Part shown: positions 1 to 12,560 of the stretch, piece after piece | Numbering within the stretch: the first letter of the stretch is position 1 | How the letters are laid out: every line of letters begins with the position of its first letter | From: Mytilus trossulus | Taxonomy: Eukaryota > Mollusca > Bivalvia > Mytilida > Mytilidae | Reading direction: 5' to 3' | DNA length: 64,000 bases | Assembly (NCBI RefSeq): GCF_036588685.1 | Contig: NC_086374.1 | Coordinates: 36,634,886 to 36,698,885 of the forward strand | Notes under the pieces: model-generated | Told to the model about the DNA's origin: nothing | The model's input: the letters and a program-made list of their open reading frames with translations, nothing else | The model's database searches: none | Position numbers and translations under genes: made by a program

Positions 1-724
1 AAATAGGTTGATGTTCTAGTAAAAAAAAAAAATATCTATGTAGTGTTTAAATAAAATTATAACGGGAGTTGAAAAAAACGACACTGAAATTACTAGAGAT
101 TTTACATATCTTATTTTACAAACTAACTGTAACACATTTAAGCATAACAATTATCTTATGATTATACATGTACCATATGACTGGTAATATTAATACTCAC
201 CATTGCACAACACACACACACAGTAAACGCACAAATTCAGATCATAATTCTTTTTATTTTCATTTCTCAATTCTGCATGGTAGAATGAAGGTTAGACCGT
301 CATCGTCGGGAGATCAAGTGCATGGTCGTATGTGGATCAGATTGATTTATGCAGTAAAACGTGTGTTTGCGTTTATGGTGTAAAGGATGAATCATTATGG
401 ATTGCATTGTAAGTTATATAATTCTTCTTCCAACTTATTTTATTTACGTATTTTTTTGTATAAATACCATACAAGTTCCTGTAATTGTCATTTCTAATTG
501 CTAAAATCGTGTTGTGTTGTCGTGGAACGAATTTAACAGTTTTGTGGAACCTCATATCCAGAATGTATTTTTTGGATGTATTCTCCTGATGTTTCAGTCT
601 CGTTGAAATCTCGGGAATTATTTCCAAAACATGTGATACAAGAATTAGAGAAAAACATCAATGAATTTACAAAAACATTATATTCAAACTAAACTCTACG
701 AAAACTTGGGTTAATACAAAAACA
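1..724. other. A+T-rich flank, no gene seen
   Basis: Short open frames here have no splice context and no recognisable domain. The stretch is low-complexity A+T-rich sequence with a CA run near 209-222. I see nothing that I would annotate as coding. Confidence 0.5.
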
Positions 725-885
725 ATTGAGAATGGAAAGGGGGAAGGTGGTAAAGAGACAACAACCCGACCATAGAGCAAATGAAAACGAAGGCCACCAA
801 ATGGTCATCAACACAGCGAGAAAATCTCTCACCCGATGGCGTGCTTCAGATGGCTTCTAAACAAAAATGTGTTCTAGTTCAGAGA
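725..885 (+). repeat. SINE-like interspersed repeat, family A copy
   Basis: The copy opens with TTGAGAATGGAAAGGGGGAA and continues through AGAGACAACAACCCGACCAT, AAGGCCACCAA and a GTGCTTCAG block. The same order recurs in this window at 16108-16290, 30080-30145 and 62803-62850 on the + strand, and in reverse at 8766-8900, 19550-19682, 33120-33245 and 54000-54115. I recognise the family as very common in bivalve DNA, but I cannot assign a database name from sequence alone. Confidence 0.75.
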
Positions 886-1379
886 TCTGATAATGGAGGT
901 CATTCTAAACTTCAAAACATTTAAATGAACTAATATTTAAAATCATACTCGACTAACAAAGGCCATAGGCTCCTTACTTGGGACAGGCGCAAAAATAGGG
1001 TGACGTTTTGGCTCCACAGCGGTGTACATATACGTAAATGATAGTTTCCATGAACGTTGGCCGTCTTTGGATCTAAAGGGCTAATGAATGGGTTTTTTTG
1101 AAAATGCGTGTTATTCGAATGTAAATAGAAGCTCATTCTTTTTTGAATGATCTGTTGTTCTAGATGGAAGATTAAAATGTAGAAGATAAGCTGCATTGAG
1201 GAAATTTTTATTCGTCATAAAAACCCAAATCTAAGAGCATCCTCTTTCATTGAATATTTTCGTTAATTGCAACCAAATTAATTGCTCATAACAACAGTAG
1301 AATAAAAATAAACGAGGATCCAGTTTATTACATATTATGTTGTTGGGATTAATTGGTAGCAATTTCTTCTGGAAACCTT
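886..1379. other. A+T-rich spacer, nothing recognised
   Basis: This stretch lies between the family A repeat and the 48-bp array. The 88-codon frame on the - strand (930-1196) has no domain signature and no splice context. Confidence 0.4.
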
Positions 1380-4300
1380 CTATGCTAATACCTGTGACTA
1401 TTTCGGAAGCAAGTTGCTCCTTGTTCCCTGTTTCGTTAAAATCTGTTCCTAGATGGATAGCAAGTTGCTATTGAATCCCTGCTATATTCGTATATATACC
1501 TAGATGGATAACACGTTGCTACTTTCTATGTTAACATCTATAATCAAATGGATGGCAAGTTGCTCCTGTTCTCCTGTTATGTTGGTATCAATTATTAAAT
1601 ATGTAACAAATTGCTGTGGGTCCCTGCAATGTTGGTATCTATTACTAGATAGGTAGCAAGTTGGACCAGGATTTCTGCTATGTTGGTATCTATTACTAGA
1701 TATTAAGTAGATATGTAGCAAGTTGCTCCTGGTCCCTGCTATGTTGGTATCTATTACTAAATAAGTTGCTCCTGAATCCCTATTATGATTTCCGTGAATA
1801 GATAGGTAGCAAGTTGCTCCTGTATCCCTATTATGGTGTACGTGACTAGATGGGTAGCAAGTTGCTTCTGTATCCCTATTATAATGTACGTGACAAGATG
1901 GGTAGCAGGTTGCTCCTGTATCCCTTTTATAATATACGTGACTAGATGGCTAGCAAGTTGCTCCTGAATCCCTATTATAACGTATGTGACTAGATAGGAA
2001 GCAAGTTGATTCTGTATCCCTATTATGGTGTACGTGACTAGATAGGTAGCAAGTTGCTCCTGGATCCCTATTATGGTTAACGTGACTAGATAGGTAGCAA
2101 GTTGCTTCTGTATCTCTTTTATGGTGTACGTGACTAGATGGGTAGTAAGTTGCTCCTGGATCTCTATTATGGTTAACGTGACAAGATGGGTAGTAAGTTG
2201 CTCCTGTATCCCTATTATGGTGTACGTGACTAGATGAGAACCAAGTTGCTCCTGGGTATCTATTATGGTGTACGTGACTAGATGGGTAACAAGTTGTTCA
2301 TGTCTCCTTATTATGGTTTACGTGACTAGATGGGTAGCAAGTTGCTCCTGGATCCCTATTAGGATATCCTTGACTAGATGGGTAGCCAGTTGCTCCTGGG
2401 TTCCTGTCATGGTATACGTGACTGGATGGGTAGCAAGTTGCTGCTGGTCCCTATTATGTTGTACGTGACTAGATGGGTACAAAGTTGCTCCTGGATCTCT
2501 ATTATGGTGTACGTGACAAGATGGGTAGCAAGTTTCTCCTGGATCCCTTTTATTGTGTACGTGACTAGATGGGTAGTAAGTTGCTCCTGGGTACCTATTA
2601 TGGTGTACGTGACTAGATGGGTAGCAAGTTGCTCTTGGATCTCTATTATGGTGTACGTGACTAGATGGGTAGCAAGTTGCTTCTGTATTCCTATTATGAT
2701 GTCCGCGACTAGATGAGTAGCAAGTTGATCCTCGGTCCCTATTATAACGTATGTGACTAGATAGGAAGCAAGTTGATTCTGTATCCCTATTATGGTGTAC
2801 GTGACTAGATAGGTAGCAAGTTGCTTCTGTATCTCTTTTATGGTGTACGTGACTAGATAGTTAGCAAGTTGCTCCTGGATCCCTATTATGGTGTACGTGA
2901 CTAGTTTGGTAGCAAGTTGCTCCTGGGTCCCTATTATGGTGTACGTGACTAGATGGGTAGAAGTTGCTCCTGTGTCCCTATTATGGTGTACGTGACTAGA
3001 TGAGTACCAAGTTGCTCCTGTATCCCTATTATGGTGTACGTGACTAGATGGGTAGCAAGTTGCTCCTGGGTCCCTATTATGGTGTACGTGACTAGATGAG
3101 TACAAAGTTGCTCCTGTATCCCTATTATGGTGTACGTGACTAGATGGGTAGCAAGTTGCTCCTGTATCCCTATTATGGTGTACGTGACTAGATGGGTAGC
3201 AAGTTGCTCCTGTATCCCTATTATGGTGTACGTGACTAGATAGGTAGCAAGTTGCTCCTGTGTCCCTATTATGGTGTTTGTGACTAGATGGGTAGCAAGT
3301 TGCTCCTGGGTTCCTGTCATGGTGTACGTGACAAGATGGGTACCAAGTTGCTCCTGGATCTTTATTATGGTGTACGTGACAAGATGGGTAGTAAGTTGCT
3401 CCTGGATCTCTATTATGGTTAACGTGACAAGATGGGTAGTAAGTTGCTTCTGTATCCCTATTATGGTGTACGTGACTAGATGAGAACCAAGTTGCTCCTG
3501 GGTATCTATTATGGTGTACGTGACTAGATGGGTAACAAGTTGTTCATGTCTCCTTATTATGGTTTACGTGACTAGATGGGTAGCAAGTTGCTCCTGGATC
3601 CCTATTAGGATATCCGTGACTAGATGGGTAGCCAGTTGCTCCTGGGTTCCTGTCATGGTATACGTGACTGGATGGGTAGCAAGTTGCTGCTGGTCCCTAT
3701 TATGTTGTACGTGACTAGATGGGTACAAAGTTGCTCCTGGATCTCTATTATGGTGTACGTGACAAGATGGGTAGCAAGTTTCTCCTGGATCCCTTTTATT
3801 GTGTACGTGACTAGATGGGTAGTAAGTTGCTCCTGGGTACCTATTATGGTGTACGTGACTAGATGGGTAGCAAGTTGCTCTTGGATCTCTATTATGGTGT
3901 ACGTGACTAGATGGGTAGCAAGTTGCTTCTGTATTCCTATTATGATGTCCGCGACTAGATGAGTAGCAAGTTGATCCTCGGTCCCTATTATGGTATACGT
4001 GACTAGATGGGTAGTAAGTTGCTTCTGTATCTCTATTATGGTGTACGTTACTAGATGGGTAACTAGTTGTTCCTGTGTCCCTATTATGGTGTTAGTGACT
4101 AGATGGGTAGCAAGTTGCTCCTGGGTCCCTATTATGATGTCCGTGACTAGATGGGTAGCAAGTTGCTCCTGGATCCCTATTATGGTTAACGTGACTAGAT
4201 GGGTAGCAAGTTGCTCCTGGATCCCTATTATGGTGTACGTTACTAGATGAGTAGCAAGTTGCTCCTGGATCTCTATTATGGTGTACGTTACTAGATGGGT

Positions 4301-4864
4301 AACTAGTTGTTCCTGTGTCCCTTTTATGGTGTGAGTGACTAGATGGGTAGCAAGTTGCTCCTGGGTCCCTATTATGATGTCCGTGACTAGATGGGTAGCA
4401 AGTTGCTCCTGGATCCCTATTATGGTTAACGTGACTAGATAGGTAGCAAGTTGCTCCTGGATCCCTATTATGGAAAACGTAAGTAGATGGGTAGCAAGCT
4501 GCTCCTGGGTCCCTTTTATGATGTCCGTGACTAGATGGGTAGCAAGTTGCTCCTTGGTTCCTGTCATGGTATACGTGACTAGATGGGTAGCAAGTTGCTC
4601 CTTGATCCCTATTATGGTTTACGTGACTAGATGGGTAACAAGTTTCTCCTGTATCCCTATTATGATGTCCGTGACTAGATGGGTAGCAAGTTTCTCGTGT
4701 AAAGTTGCTCCTGTATCCCTATTATGGTGTTAGTGACTAGATGGGTAGATATATTATGGTGTACGTGACTAGATGGATAGCAAGTTGCTCCTGAGTCTCT
4801 TTTATTGTTCGTGACTAGATGGGTAGCAAGTTGCTCCTGAGTCTCTTTTATTGTGTACGTGACT
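1380..4864 (+). repeat. 48-bp minisatellite array, forward-orientation arm
   Basis: A 48-bp unit is repeated about 70 times. Its core reads CTAGATGGGTAGCAAGTTGC, followed by TCCTGGATCCCTATTATGG and TGTACGTGA. The first 400 bp are more diverged (units with CTATTACTAGATAGG) and the rest are close variants. Because 48 is a multiple of three and the unit lacks stops in several frames, long open frames appear on both strands with 16-residue periods, such as MVYVTRWVASCSWIPI and its antisense counterpart. These frames are by-products of the period, not genes. Blocks within the array are themselves duplicated (for example 2160-2742 and 3406-3988, and 4020-4200 and 4263-4440), so it has grown in steps of several units. 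Confidence 0.95.
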
Positions 4865-5425
4865 ACGTCACGTTAACCATAATAGGGATCCAGGAGCAAC
4901 TTGCTACCCATCTAGTCACGGACAATAAAAGGGACCCAGGAGCAACTTGGTACCCATCTAGTCACGTTAACCATAATAGGGATCCAGGAGCAATTTGCTA
5001 CCCATCTAGTCACGGACATCATAATAGGGACCCAGGAGCAACTTGCTACCCATCTAGTAACGTACACCATTATAGAGATACAGAAGCAACTTACTACCCA
5101 TCTAGTCACGTATACCATAATAGGGACCGAGGATCAAATTGCTACCCATCTAGTCACGGACATCATAAAAGGGATCCAGGAGCAACTTGCGACCTATCTA
5201 GTCACGTACACCATAATAGGGATACAGAAGCAACTTGCGACCTATCTAGTCCCGTACACCATAGTATGTCTATACATCTAGTCACGTACACCATAATATG
5301 TCTATCCATCTAGTCACGTACACCATAAGATGTCTACCCATCTAGTCACTAACACCATGATAGGGATACAGGAGCAACTTTACACGAGAAACTTGCTACC
5401 CATCTAGTCACAGACATCATAATGC
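4865..5425 (-). repeat. 48-bp minisatellite array, inverted arm
   Basis: From about 4865 the same 48-bp unit continues as its reverse complement (CCATAATAGGGATCCAGGAG, then CAACTTGCTACCCATCTAGT). The flip occurs at GTGACTACGTCAC, itself a tiny hairpin. About 11 units follow before the array stops near 5425. The whole structure is therefore an imperfect inverted repeat with an arm of roughly 560 bp. Confidence 0.93.
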
Positions 5426-6000
5426 CCGCGTCACACTGTCCCGATTTTTACGTCGATTGCAACACGATTATGGAAATTTCCAAATTCGGGATTGATCGTA
5501 TCCAGATCGGGCTATTCGTGCTGCAATCTTAAACCATCGTAGAACTATCGGCCACTTTTTCTAGCCTTCGGTGAGAACTTCGGGAAGGGTTCTAAATTTT
5601 TTAACATGTTAAAAAATCCCCGAAGGTGCGTCCGATGTTGAGGGTTCGTATTGAGTTCGTATCACCATCCTCACCATCGAATTGTCACCGGGAATGCATC
5701 TTTGAACATCGTATTGCATTCGTGTTTCCATCGTTTCCATCGGGCAGTTTTGACATTACGATGTCTACACGAATGAATCACGAAGCTACGCGAAGGTCTT
5801 ACGATGGCAACGCGAATTCGTGAAGACCTCGTAATCCCGTTGTGTTGCCACCGAATAAAAGTGCGAAGGCGACAAGATGGAACTACGACGGTAATAAATC
5901 CAGCTAAATGTAAGTTAATTTTCGCGCTAAAATACATTTGAAGTGCCATGCGCGATATGCACTGGTCAGTCTAATACGACAGTTAAGAAAGACATACAAA
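5426..6000. other. CpG-richer block beside the array, unclassified
   Basis: Base composition changes sharply at the array edge. CG dinucleotides become frequent (CGTCGATTG, GATCGTATCC, GTCCGATG and similar), unlike the A+T-rich surroundings. A hairpin lies at about 5570-5627: CTTCGGG and CCCCGAAG flank the 18-bp palindrome TTTTTAACATGTTAAAAA. The short frames on either strand have no recognisable domain. It may be the remains of a transposable element, but I cannot classify it. Confidence 0.4.
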
Positions 6001-6454
6001 AAACATGGAGCTCATATCATATGTTTCTATGAGAACAAGAACGGCGACAGCGTTGTTTCTATAAATTCAAATTGAACAAGAGGAGCAGCTATTACAGGCT
6101 CGGGATTTACTTTTACAAGTAAAATATTATTTTTTGTCAATTTTTCATATCAAGTTACATAATGAAATCATAAACGCGCCTCGTACACCAACACTGCAGC
6201 TACACGTATATAGGAAAAACAACTTTTTCTTCATTATTCTGATTTTTTATGTATCGTCTGAGTTGTTGTCACACGAATGTTTACTCCATAACCATTTTGT
6301 TTTCTATATGTCATATTTTCCCGCATTTATTGCTTTCCCCACATCCTTCCTTTTGTCTATGTTATTATGATATTCTCCTGGAAAGAGCTCTTTTTGAATA
6401 AAAGGACTCAACGAAACCCATTACCTTACTTTTAAGATAAATCAGTAAACATGG

Positions 6455-6532
6455 CTGAGATATGAAGCAAGTTGCTCCATTGATCTCAATTATGTTGTAA
6501 CTTGTACGTGACTAGATGGGTAGCAAGTTGTC
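6455..6532 (+). repeat. Isolated copy of the 48-bp minisatellite unit
   Basis: About one and a half units stand alone roughly 1 kb beyond the array: GAAGCAAGTTGCTCC, then GTACGTGACTAGATGGGTAG, then CAAGTTG. The flanks are unrelated A+T-rich sequence. Confidence 0.85.
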
Positions 6533-8765
6533 TTAAAGAAGGTTAAGAGGTTATGATGTAACGATTATCTAACAAAATATTAACTATCAACAAATACCTT
6601 TAATTTCACAAACAACAAATTTTTAGACAAAGGTTACGTGAACCTGTGGATCTTTAGTCAACCGGTCGTATCGAACATTTCATTTAACACTTTTCTGATC
6701 GATATCATTTCTGATCCCTAGCAGCAAAATTTGGAGGACGTTTCGGTCATTTGCTTGACTAGTCAGCTGTGAATGGGGACAAGAATAAAGGGGAGGAGAT
6801 ATGTATTCATTTAAGGGGGTATATAAAGTACATTTGTTTCAAATAAAATCTTACATTTTTTTTGTTGGTGGTTCTCATCAGTTTCAGCTTTCAAATGAAT
6901 TAGGATAACAAAATTAAATTTTGTAAGTATTGTTTTTGTGTATTTACATATTTATTATAATTTATTTCTATAGATAATACAGATTGATAGCTTTGCCTGG
7001 GACAAAAAGATGTACTAGTTCACGATTTTACAAAAATGATTATTATTGATAACACTCTATCTTGTACTAGAATCAATATAATATTGGACAAAATATTTAA
7101 ATCTTGTAAGTTTTTTTTATGTTTTTTTTTTAAAATTAATTCCACTTTCTCCATATATAAAAATAGGATAAATGAAAAAAATAAAAAAAAGATATGCTGG
7201 AATCGAATCTGTAGAAGAACTAAACATATAAATTCTGTACAATTGTTGCAGTTTATTATATTGCAATTTATATATACTATATGTACTGTAAGTTTACAGT
7301 GATCCTTTTAAAAGTTATTTTTCTTGCTGACATTGTATTGATTTTCAAAAAAAAAAGGTGATTAGATGTCAAAAGCCCAGTGTGAGATTATCGTATTGGT
7401 CAAATTATTATTTTAAGCGTACTCGCATGTCTTTTTGAGTCTTAGCCGTCACGGAAAAGGAATTTGGTTATTTTAAAACCCTTCTTTGCTACTTTTATAA
7501 AAAGCGTGTTGTTGCGGAATAGATGGCCCGGTGAATTGGTGTATAAAGTCATGTGACAAATATTACAAACATAACAAACAGTTCGCATTTCCATCTACTG
7601 CTGGACATATAAATCCGACTCCGAATCGAATATTCTTTGCCTTTACTTCTGAATACCGCGTACTACGCTGCTGGATAAGCAAATACCAATTTTCAAGTCT
7701 AATTTCATCCGCCCGTATTTGAAATAATGTTATTGAACATGTCTAATTATCATATATGGCATATATATATACGAATTTAAATTGAAAACTACGTTCAAAC
7801 CTATGATTGCGTTGGATAAAAACCGCAATTTTTATACGTGTGCATGTAAAACAAATTTCGTTGTAGAAGGGTCTAAATACAGCACACACAACATTTCCCA
7901 CACATATTTGCAATCTGCTTTTAAAAAAGGAACATACAAGATACATTTCTCTCGTTTTGCCAGTCAACGATTGGTTCGCCAAATCTGGAAAAGATTTCGG
8001 TCCAGTCAGTTTTAACTTCTTTCACGATAGGACTATAATATCAACATGTCACAAGGACATAAAAGTTGACCAAAAATATTTTGTGGATCAGATTGTGATT
8101 ACTGTAATACCATAATTAACATAAGGAACTTTTTATTTAAGAAAATAACCTGTTGTATTGAAACGTAGAAAAGATCCAATGTAGATTATTAAATTTCAAA
8201 AAGTTCTATTTTCTATTCTAGTTTTTAATCTGGTCATCAAGAATTCACACTTATAGTGGATATTTAACAGATTACGCTATATTACAATTGTGTTGTCCGT
8301 TATATTTAAAAGACCATCTAGACAGTTATACAATAGTTATCTAATATCTAAACAATTATTTAAATTATGAACTACTAACACAATATTTATTGAAGGTGTT
8401 ATAATTGACTTTTTAAATAGTTAAGTACGTGTGGTAGCATAATCAGATAGACAAAGATCAATTTCTTACATCTGTAGATATATATAGATACAGTGCAAAA
8501 AAGGTTAAAACAAATCGCCTCTTTACTATCTAAGGAAGATATATATTTGTATGGCCTTCTTAAGATTCATATGGAACTTATATATGTTGTGATAATCGGA
8601 CATTAATAATACATATAAATCTGGACTCGCGTGTATACAGCAGACCCATTTGATTGTGTTTATTTTAAAACTACTTTTTGGTGTGATTTTTTTGGTTAAT
8701 GAAATGCCAGAGTTGTTACGGGTTACCAATATTAGACACATTTTGACATCGGAAATTTTTGTTTT
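6533..8765. other. A+T-rich non-coding stretch
   Basis: There are only short frames without domain or splice signatures. Homopolymer runs of A and T are frequent. I see nothing supportable as a gene. Confidence 0.45.
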
Positions 8766-8900
8766 GGTCCAGCTGAAGCTCGCCTTTCGGGAGCGGGATT
8801 TTCTCGCTGTGTTGAAGACCCATTGGTGGCCTTGGGCTGTTTTCTGCTCTATACTCGAGTTATTGTCTCTTTGACATATTCCCCATTTCCATTCTCAATT
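8766..8900 (-). repeat. SINE-like family A copy, reverse orientation
   Basis: The reverse complement of the family A repeat is seen as GCGGGATTTTCTCGCTGTGT, then TGAAGACCCATTGGTGGCC, TTGTCTCTTTGACA and CCCCATTTCCATTCTCAATT. It carries no coding content. Confidence 0.75.
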
Positions 8901-11900
8901 GTGTGTGTTATTATTTACCTAGTGAATGATGGTACAGTTATTGCTCAAATGAATGTGGAATTCCTCTTTTATAAGTGTACGAATTTTTACAAACGTATGT
9001 ACATTGTTCATGTCCTTAATATGGATGCTGCTTAGGGTCCTGATATCTTAACATTTAGCTGGAAATATTAGTTTACGTGACTAATTTACCAACATGTCAA
9101 TCTAATGCCCGGGGCTCAATATCTTCTAAATCTACTTTCCACACCTGAAAAACAGTCAATTTACAGATAAAAGATCATTTGATAATGTTTCCCCTATACA
9201 CGAGATCGTAAATACTTATTGGTGTGGAAAAGTCGGCTTATCATGCTTATATACCTGGAGCCCTCTTGATAAGTCATCGATACAACACCGTTGAATACTT
9301 TAAAAGTCACTGCTTGGTTAAAGGTCTGTTAAGGAGTGGCTCTATGTCTTAGGGTGGTCATAGACGGACATTTGTATTTGTAATTGCACGTTCAACATTA
9401 CTTTGTTTCTAATTAGTCCTGACTAATTAAAGTATAAATCTATATAGGTAAACGCAAGACAAACCACTTGCCCTCGTGTTTTCTATCCTATATGCATATA
9501 ATTCTGCAAAGGCACCATATCTTAAAACTATACAGATGTACTGTACATCTAGCTAACTGTTTATCATTTCAATTATTATGTTTTCACATATTTGCAACCT
9601 TATAATGCATCAATCTTATATGCACACAAATAGTACATTTCATAATACGTTTGGTTGTTTATAATAGTTTTTTATGATGTAAACTACCAAGAAATATCAA
9701 CACTGACATACTAAGGCCGATTATATAACTAGTTCACCATAGCGTTATTGTCCCGTAAGCTTGATTTAAGGAGCAATAAGGGTACCTTTATATATCTGTA
9801 TACAAGTACGATCTAATTAAAGGCACATAATTCCAACAAATATGTATTGCTAACATTCATTACGTAACACTCAATTCAGCTACCAAAGATAACATAAAAG
9901 CCTATCAAAAATGCATTTACAAATATTAGTTTTTCATGTCTTTATAGGACTTTTAGGGTTTGCAGGCAGGGTTAATTAAACATATTCAAATCTGATTTGT
10001 AAGTTGAAAGATTATTTTTTTTTAGTTTAGAAAAGAAGAAACAAAAAGGACCTAAAAATGGAAAGTGGAGGAAGCGATAATGGATGTAAGTAGACAATAC
10101 CTTAATATATAATCGCTTCCCAAATATAGTAAAATTGCAATCTTTGATTGTTTTTAAGTTGCCATGTTTAACTATGACGAAATGGTGCCAATATACGGTT
10201 TCTCTTCTAAGACAAAGAAATATTTGATTCAAAATGGAACATTTATACGAAAATCATAATGGTAAGATATCTATATAAATTTTGACATTTCAAATCTTAA
10301 TTTCGATTTTGACTGGAAGATTCCACTTTTCAACTCTCGAAATTTTGATTATTTCTTGAAATTTGAATTTCTAAAATCTTGAAATTCCGAATTTTAATGT
10401 CGGATGACTATTTAATGTGCCAAGACATGTGTGTCAAGCTCATAATGCCCCCGAGTTTACTAAAGTTGTTAATATATTTAACCAAAATTATCAAATATTT
10501 TCCATCAGAGACATATAAATCATAATCTATTATATACCACAACAAATAAAAACATATAAAAACAAGAATATTTGACGTTCTTTAATATATTTTTTTTCTG
10601 AACTTACCTATATATATTTCCATCTTAAATATTTGACAAAAAGGCTACTTAAAGAACATGCACTAATAATAAGTACAGGAAACGTACTGACTCTTAAATA
10701 ACGAAAAAAATAGATAACAAAAGCACAAGAACAGACAAAATAATGATCAACAATACTAAACCTTATTAAGAAATGCTTGTGTTACTGAAAACCTTTTCTT
10801 TCATTATCTATACTGCGTTGTTGAGTCAGGAACGCAGTAAGTGGTACATGTGTATACATATCTAGTGATATACTGGCTTGCAGCTGATACAAGGCGTAAG
10901 ATTTTCAAAGAGGAAATTTGTTTTATGAGTAGCCAAAACTTGGCCATGTACCTTTCCCTTCAAGCGAGGTCAGATTCTTCAAAGGCGATGTCGAATGGAT
11001 AATCACAAAATTAAAAGATATTGAAGTGCAAATTCAATATTTTGTTTTATATCAATTTATCAAAAATTTACAGTTTTACAATCTGAATAACGTGATTTAA
11101 AAAGAAATGATGCTTTGCCCCAAATGATTTATGAAATTATTTAGCTGTTAGGAATTGACATAATCTTAATTTTGATCTGATATATATACTGCAAAGTTTT
11201 GAATAATTTTAATCGGTGCAATGCACAACCGGTAGATATGTCAACTACTGCACTTCGTAAAAGTAACCTGCCTGATTTTGGTGAGAAAACATTTGTTAAT
11301 TTTGACATTTTATTATTACAAGGAAAGGAATAGTAATTCTGTAAAAAAAAAAATTTGTACGCTATTTATTGGACATTTCAGACTATTTTATAGGTTAGTT
11401 GAAAGTTGAAAGGTTAACATTATTTTTTTAATGTTTTCGTTGATTTTCTTGTCCATACTTGTGTTGTATTGACAAAGAAAAAGAAAAGGACGTCCGTTGT
11501 GAAACCTTTTTATGTTTTAGTTTCAACTATGAGCGGCTCGGATGTAAAGTTGGCGAAAAAATGATAAAATAAAATTTATAATTATGGATTGTTTAATTTG
11601 TATAATAAGGCGTAATGGATTTGATGTTACAATTTTTTAGATTTGTTATCCGAACTGAATAATTTAATTTTCAATTAAGTCTGAGACTACTATATTAGGA
11701 GTCACAGATTGACTCAATATCACGAATTTAAACTGAAAAAATAAACGAATTTAAGGATCGGTAATTTATCAATTATCAGAGTATACTGGGAAGATTTCAT
11801 ATTTAATATTGAAAAAAAAATGATTCAATACTATGATACTTTGTGTTGAATAGAAGAATGATTTATATAAAAGTTCGCGATCATTTTAGAGCTCTTCAAT

Positions 11901-12266
11901 TCCTAGTTGTCAATTCGTGAAAATTCTGTATAACAAATTATGACACTGAATAAGTGTTATAAATTCAAACTGATTTATTTCGTTACAACAAGTTTGAAAT
12001 CTGGAATTGCGAATTAACAAAAACGATATAGTTTAACAAATTAGCTATTACAAAGTATTCCTTTGGGTTTCAGGTTAAAGATGATATTTCAGAACTCTTT
12101 GTTTATCAAATTAATCTTCTACAAACCGAATACATATACATTCTTCATTTATATGTTCTAGTATCCACTGATATTCTATTTATTTTGAACTCCTTTTTGA
12201 ATTTGTATTTTATTGCTATTGTCACTAGAATTATTAAAGTACCCTTATTTTTACTTCTTTTTTCAG
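8901..12266. other. A+T-rich non-coding stretch upstream of the SLC4 exons
   Basis: No exon with both a plausible acceptor and donor and a recognisable protein segment was found. One or more 5' exons of the SLC4 gene could lie here, because the exon at 12267 needs an upstream partner with phase 1. Confidence 0.4.
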
Positions 12267-12356
12267 TGTATACCGGTAGACGAGGTAGTGTTTATATGCA
12301 GATTCACATGCCTAATCGTCCTGACAGACCAGTTCTGAATAACGTTAACGGCAATG
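12267..12356 (+). CDS. Probable alternative upstream coding exon of the SLC4 bicarbonate transporter
   Basis: This 90-nt candidate exon has a strong acceptor (CTTCTTTTTTCAG) and donor (GTAAGG). It reads YTGRRGSVYMQIHMPNRPDR and continues for ten more residues. The segment SVYMQIHMP lines up with the conserved LYVGVRMP block in the N-terminal region of sodium-coupled SLC4 proteins. It ends in phase 1, which is exactly what the exon at 21936 requires, so it can replace the separate first exon at 16946-17246. It begins in phase 1 and so needs an upstream exon that I did not find. It could instead start at an internal ATG. The similarity is short and the exon is a prediction without transcript support. 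Confidence 0.6.
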
Positions 12357-12414
12357 GTAAGGAATAATCTATACTACTTATGTGATTTATATTATTGGTT
12401 AAGGTTCGCAGACG

Positions 12415-12560
12415 GATTAAGAGGAGTTTTCACCCCCCCCCCTTTTATGTGGGAATTTTTTTGTTGATTATATAGGGAATCACTGAAGCCTGACTGGAGC
12501 CCCCCCCCCCCCCATTAGGCAGTCAGTGGGCCCCCATTTATGAAAATTTCTGGATCCGCC
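12415..12560. repeat. Poly-C-bearing mobile-element fragment
   Basis: Two cytosine runs (about 12431 and 12501) flank A+T-rich sequence, and the fragment ends with AATTTCTGGATCCGCCACTG, a terminus I recall from short DNA transposons in many invertebrates. It lies just after the donor of the 12267 exon. The classification is from memory only. Confidence 0.4.

Noticed and set aside
2407..4567. Long open frames (232 and 304 codons on the - strand, several on the + strand) in the 48-bp array, as repeat proteins
   Set aside because: They exist because the 48-bp unit is a multiple of three and lacks stops. They overlap on both strands, have no start, splice or domain context, and change frame wherever a unit has an indel.
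1380..5425. CRISPR array
   Set aside because: Whole units including the would-be spacers are repeated, there are no cas genes, and the genome is eukaryotic.
5626..5949. Open frames on both strands in the CpG-rich block as genes
   Set aside because: They are short, overlap on opposite strands, and show no recognisable domain. The hairpin suggests a repeat instead.
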